Position numbers and translations under genes: made by a program. From DASXMX01 sp036794395 (GTDB lineage: Bacteria; Planctomycetota; Phycisphaerae; Tepidisphaerales; Tepidisphaeraceae): a stretch of 10,142 nucleotides of DNA. Under the pieces are notes generated by a model. That model was not told the DNA's origin. It saw only the letters and a program-made list of their open reading frames with translations, and searched no databases. The stretch is taken from the NCBI GenBank assembly GCA_036794395.1, contig DAIRGS010000257.1:1-10142 (forward strand), written 5' to 3'. Shown in pieces: positions 7,762-10,142 of the stretch; position 1 is the stretch's first letter, and each line of letters starts with the position of its first letter.

Positions 7762-7840
7762 TCAAATTCTCATCAGACAGACAAAGGCGACTTCCTGTTT
7801 ATCGGCACCCACCACTTCCACCTTAATCACCCCGACGCTC

Positions 7841-7863
7841 CACCCTGCAAACTTTCCAGGGTG
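7841..7863. promoter_or_regulatory. Short inverted repeat upstream of the diguanylate cyclase
   Basis: CACCCTG at 7841-7847 and CAGGGTG at 7857-7863 form a perfect 7-bp inverted repeat around a 9-base spacer. It lies about 80 bases upstream of the cyclase start and just outside the large near-palindrome. It could be an operator or a hairpin in the 5' leader. A 7-bp match in GC-rich DNA can arise by chance. No T-run flanks it. Confidence 0.3.
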
Positions 7864-7874
7864 CGCGCTGCCAG

Positions 7875-7973
7875 TAAACGACCGTGCGCGATTCCGCGTT
7901 TCGTGACATGGGGCTTCCAGCCCATGATCGAGGGAGTTGACCATCAGCGACGGGTTAGATGTGGGAAAACCAA
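7875..7973 (+). repeat. Dispersed structured repeat, copy C (left arm of the near-palindrome)
   Basis: This copy has the same orientation as copy A. It matches the reverse complement of 8032-8131 closely over its outer 60 bases (shared blocks GACCGTGCGCGATTC and GCGTTTCGTGACATGGG). It then diverges at about 7931-7947, where the second hairpin of the other copies is lost, and matches again through the identical box at 7957-7973. Its main hairpin, at 7907-7926, has CATGGGGCT, loop TCC and AGCCCATG, with one bulged G. Confidence 0.85.
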
Positions 7974-8031
7974 GTTTCGACAGTTGGACAACCTTCTGAA
8001 TCTGCCCCCAGAAAATGCCACCTCCGGCAAG

Positions 8032-8131
8032 TTGGTTTTCCCACATCTCACCCGTCGCCGGACCCGAAGCGTCCCCGACCACGGCCTGGAAGGCCCATGT
8101 CACGAAACGCCGAATCGCGCACGGTCATTTA
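8032..8131 (-). repeat. Dispersed structured repeat, copy B (right arm of the near-palindrome)
   Basis: Read on the minus strand this copy matches copy A almost without gaps over about 80 bases, with only a handful of substitutions. It keeps both hairpins: the main one at 8080-8099, with a bulged G and one G-T pair, and the second with GGAC/GTCC at 8060-8063 and 8071-8074. The shared box lies at 8032-8048. Its outer flank instead matches copy C, so B shares features with both other copies. Confidence 0.88.
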
Positions 8132-8284
8132 GCGGGCTGCATATCTCGATTGGTCCGCACCTCAAAGAACGCTCGCACTCAAATCCTTCACTTGGCCGAG
8201 AATAAACGAACTAAAGCCACTGCCATCAACACCCCCATCACCATCTTCCATTTTGACCCCACACAGGTACCCTGCCACGTCCTG

Positions 8285-10039
8285 ATGAACGCGACTGTCC
8301 GCAAAGTTATCCTTCTGATCATCGCCGCGGCCGGCGTCTATCTCGTGGGCAACGGCCGCACGTCTCTTTTCGATCGCGACGAGCCCCGCTACGCCCAATG
8401 TTCCCGCCAGATGCTTCAATCCGGCGACTGGGTCGTCCCCCACCTCTACGACAAAATCCGCGCCGCCAAACCCCCCGGCATCTACTGGTGCCAGGCCACC
8501 GCGATGAAACTTTTCGGCGACAACGCATTCGCCGCGAGATTCCCATCGTCCCTGGCCATGATCCTTACTCTGACGCTGCTCGCACTGACACTTTGGCGCG
8601 CCGTCGGACCCTCTCGCACGTTGTGGACCCTCTTCGTTTTTTCCAGCACCGCGTTAGTCATCTTCGCATCAAAGATGGCCATGACCGATTCGGTCCTGCT
8701 GCTCTGCACGATCGTGGCCCAGCTCTGCATCTACTCACTTTGGCAACGCCGGCGCCAGTTGCCGGCGGTCATCGTCATTTCCACCGCAATCGGCTTTGGC
8801 GGCCTGATCAAAGGCCCCTTCATACTCGGCGTGCTGGCCGGCACCGTCATCATGCTCGGGCTGCTCCGCCTTCTGGATCACATCCTGGCCAGCCGCCGGG
8901 ATCGATCGCTGACCCCGCCATCAGAAGTACCGCTCGACCGCTTCCCCCTCTCGTATCAATCCGTATCTCCCACAGCTCACGCTTCGCCCCCGGATCTCTT
9001 GCGCATCCTCTCCATCGGCGCGCAAATTATTATGGGCATCCTGATCGTGTCCGCGATCGTCCTGCCTTGGGTATACATGGTGTCTCACCGCGAGCCCCTG
9101 TTCCTCCATGCCGCCGCCAGGGACGCCCAGGAACATCTGGAAAAAGGAAGCGAAGGACATGTCGGCCCCCCGGGATATCACCTGGTGCTGATCTGGGGGA
9201 CCTATCTGCCCTGGTCCTTACTGTTACCGCTGGCGATCGTAATGGCCTTCAAGAATCGACAAGACCCAAACGTGCGATTCGCCCTCGCCAGCGTCCTGGG
9301 CGCGTGGGTGTTCGCCGAGGTCCTGAGCACCAAGCTCCCGCACTACATCCTCCCCGCCATGCCTGGCCTCGCCTTCCTCACCGCCGACGCGATCGTTCGA
9401 TGCCTCAGCGGCCAAAGCGACGCCCTCAAAGCCAGGGAATTACGTATCGCGGCCGGCATCATCGCCGTGGTCATCCTCGCCGCCGCGATCGTCCCATGGT
9501 GGTGGCTCGCCATTTCGTTCCATGACTTCCCATGGATCGCGCTATTGCTGCTCGCGCTGGTTGGAATCGGATATGCATTCGCTGTCTGGTTTTTCTTTCA
9601 CACCCAACGCCCCGCTCTAGCTCTCATTTCAATGGGTACCGGATCAATGGCCCTGGGCATCACGCTATTCGGCGTATATTTCCCCAGCGCAACCCCCCTT
9701 CGCCTTTCCATTCGCACGGCCAAAGTGTTAACCGACAACGGTGTCACCCACCCCGGCCAGTCGCTCATGCTCGACTACAAGGAGCCCAGCCTCGCCTTCT
9801 ATCAGGGTGGAACCATTCGAGAAGCCAAACATTCCCTTCCCGTGGTTCAGGATCTGAAGACCGCCCCCCCCTGGCTCGTCATGACCCGCGAGATCTGGAA
9901 CCAGGCCGGCCCCGAGGCCCGCGCCCAAATGGAAATCATCGGAACCCCCCTCCGCGGCTACAACTATTCCGACTCCCTCCGCCCCGCCGACCTCTTTATC
10001 GTCAAAAATCACGCCAGCCGAACCAAGTCAATCAATTAA
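8285..10039 (+). CDS. ArnT/PMT-type polytopic membrane glycosyltransferase
   Basis: The protein has 584 residues from the ATG at 8285. The frame is open upstream to 8015, but that extension reads through the repeat and lacks protein character, whereas M-N-A-T-V-R-K before a hydrophobic stretch is a natural start. No strong ribosome site precedes it. Such enzymes move a sugar from a polyprenyl-phosphate donor to lipid A, glycans or proteins on the outer face of the membrane. The first loop has FDRDEPRYA (residues 29-37), with the Asp/Glu pair characteristic of the family, then SGDWVVPHL and the K-P-P motif at 62-64. Many hydrophobic segments follow. STKLPHYILPAMPGLAFL near 348-365 matches the family's conserved K..Y..LP loop. 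From about residue 475 a soluble C-terminal part follows (HPGQSLMLDYKEPSLAFYQGG). Acceptor and sugar cannot be told. It stands alone, with no arn or polysaccharide genes beside it. Confidence 0.9.
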   Translation: MNATVRKVILLIIAAAGVYLVGNGRTSLFDRDEPRYAQCSRQMLQSGDWVVPHLYDKIRAAKPPGIYWCQATAMKLFGDNAFAARFPSSLAMILTLTLLALTLWRAVGPSRTLWTLFVFSSTALVIFASKMAMTDSVLLLCTIVAQLCIYSLWQRRRQLPAVIVISTAIGFGGLIKGPFILGVLAGTVIMLGLLRLLDHILASRRDRSLTPPSEVPLDRFPLSYQSVSPTAHASPPDLLRILSIGAQIIMGILIVSAIVLPWVYMVSHREPLFLHAAARDAQEHLEKGSEGHVGPPGYHLVLIWGTYLPWSLLLPLAIVMAFKNRQDPNVRFALASVLGAWVFAEVLSTKLPHYILPAMPGLAFLTADAIVRCLSGQSDALKARELRIAAGIIAVVILAAAIVPWWWLAISFHDFPWIALLLLALVGIGYAFAVWFFFHTQRPALALISMGTGSMALGITLFGVYFPSATPLRLSIRTAKVLTDNGVTHPGQSLMLDYKEPSLAFYQGGTIREAKHSLPVVQDLKTAPPWLVMTREIWNQAGPEARAQMEIIGTPLRGYNYSDSLRPADLFIVKNHASRTKSIN

Positions 10040-10084
10040 CCACAAATTCCCCACACCGATAGCCCACATCTTAACAGGAGAAGA

Positions 10085-10102
10085 ATGCTTAACGTCGAGT
10101 AG
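10085..10102 (+). CDS. Five-codon open frame with a good ribosome site, possible leader peptide
   Basis: AGGAG at 10076-10080 precedes an ATG at 10085 that opens only MLNVE before TAG. It lies between the glycosyltransferase stop and a second, better-spaced start at 10118. It may be a translated upstream frame of the next gene or may be fortuitous. No terminator is seen in 10040-10084. Confidence 0.2.
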   Translation: MLNVE

Positions 10103-10117
10103 AGAAGAGGCGCAGTC

Positions 10118-10142
10118 ATGTTTAGACCAATGACTTCCAGTG
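10118..10142 (+). CDS. Probable start of the next gene, cut by the window edge
   Basis: GAAGAGG at 10104-10110 stands seven bases before the ATG at 10118, the usual Shine-Dalgarno layout. The frame reads MFRPMTSS and is open to the end. Eight residues are too few to name a family. Confidence 0.4.

Larger units (their letters stand above)
7875..8131. mobile_element. 257-bp near-palindromic element in the divergent intergenic region (MITE- or BIME-like)
   Basis: Two arms of 99 and 100 bases in opposite orientation surround a 58-base centre (7974-8031). The outer ends begin TAAA and finish TTTA. I see no convincing target-site duplication and no open frame for a transposase. The form recalls a miniature inverted-repeat element or a pair of REP-like units. 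It occupies half of the gap between two divergently transcribed genes, so any promoters there must flank it or lie within it. Calling it mobile is inference from the repeated copies and the symmetry. Confidence 0.55.

Noticed and set aside
7762..8103. A 113-codon minus-strand frame ending directly before, and in frame with, the cyclase ATG
   Set aside because: Its first half is translation of the repeat (a DASGPATGEMWENQ-type peptide also readable in copy A), and repeat differences include amino-acid-changing substitutions without a coding pattern. The tail (VIKVEVVGADKQEVAFV) looks oddly protein-like, but it is too short to call a pseudogene.
7051..8205. A 384-codon plus-strand frame running over the cyclase start and the repeats
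   Set aside because: It is antisense to the PAS domains and then runs through the dispersed repeat. Its composition is basic and Pro/His-rich, with no domain.
8015..8284. N-terminal extension of the glycosyltransferase by 90 codons
   Set aside because: It runs through repeat copy B and is His/Lys/Thr-rich without domain or membrane character. The family's first membrane helix begins right after the ATG at 8285.
8398..9525. A 375-codon plus-strand frame inside the glycosyltransferase gene
   Set aside because: It is an alternative frame of a well-supported gene and is Arg/Pro/His-rich, as expected for frame-shifted GC-rich coding DNA.

Overview
The window reads as about 10 kb of GC-rich bacterial chromosome, most probably from the phylum Planctomycetota. 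Verrucomicrobiota or Acidobacteriota are less likely alternatives. The main evidence is a translationally coupled pair: a large secreted c-type haem protein of the planctomycete cytochrome class (PSD/DUF1587/1595/1592/1588/1585 domain series) followed by a Tat-exported DUF1552 protein. This taxonomic call is inference from known family distribution; no rRNA or tRNA gene is visible.

Layout, left to right. (1) At 1-1415, plus strand: the tail of an upstream reading frame at the edge, a small unrecognised protein, and a membrane protein with two GYF_2-like modules and an RDD domain. (2) At 1572-5359, plus strand: the haem protein and the DUF1552 protein, overlapping by an ATGA. (3) At 5360-5555: a convergent intergenic gap with one copy of a structured dispersed repeat and a heptanucleotide tandem array that supplies the stop codon of the next gene. 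(4) At 5539-7761, minus strand: a soluble diguanylate cyclase with three PAS domains, a GAF-like region and GGDEF, keeping both active site and inhibitory site. (5) At 7762-8284: a divergent intergenic region of about 520 bp dominated by a near-palindrome made of two oppositely oriented copies of the same dispersed repeat. (6) At 8285-10039, plus strand: an ArnT/PMT-type membrane glycosyltransferase (GT39/GT83-like). (7) The last 100 bases hold no complete gene, but a good Shine-Dalgarno precedes an ATG at 10118, probably the next gene.

Nothing ties the genes into one pathway except the haem/DUF1552 pair, which is a recurrent but functionally uncharacterised partnership acting outside the cytoplasmic membrane. 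The most notable non-coding signal is the three-copy repeat: it keeps a 17-base identical box and a hairpin whose arm bases change in compensating pairs between copies. Base composition also changes. The plus strand looks G-richer than C before about 1.45 kb and C-richer than G afterwards, even across the minus-strand gene, which suggests a change in strand asymmetry near 1.45 kb. No CRISPR array, transposase, integrase, phage gene or defence locus was found.
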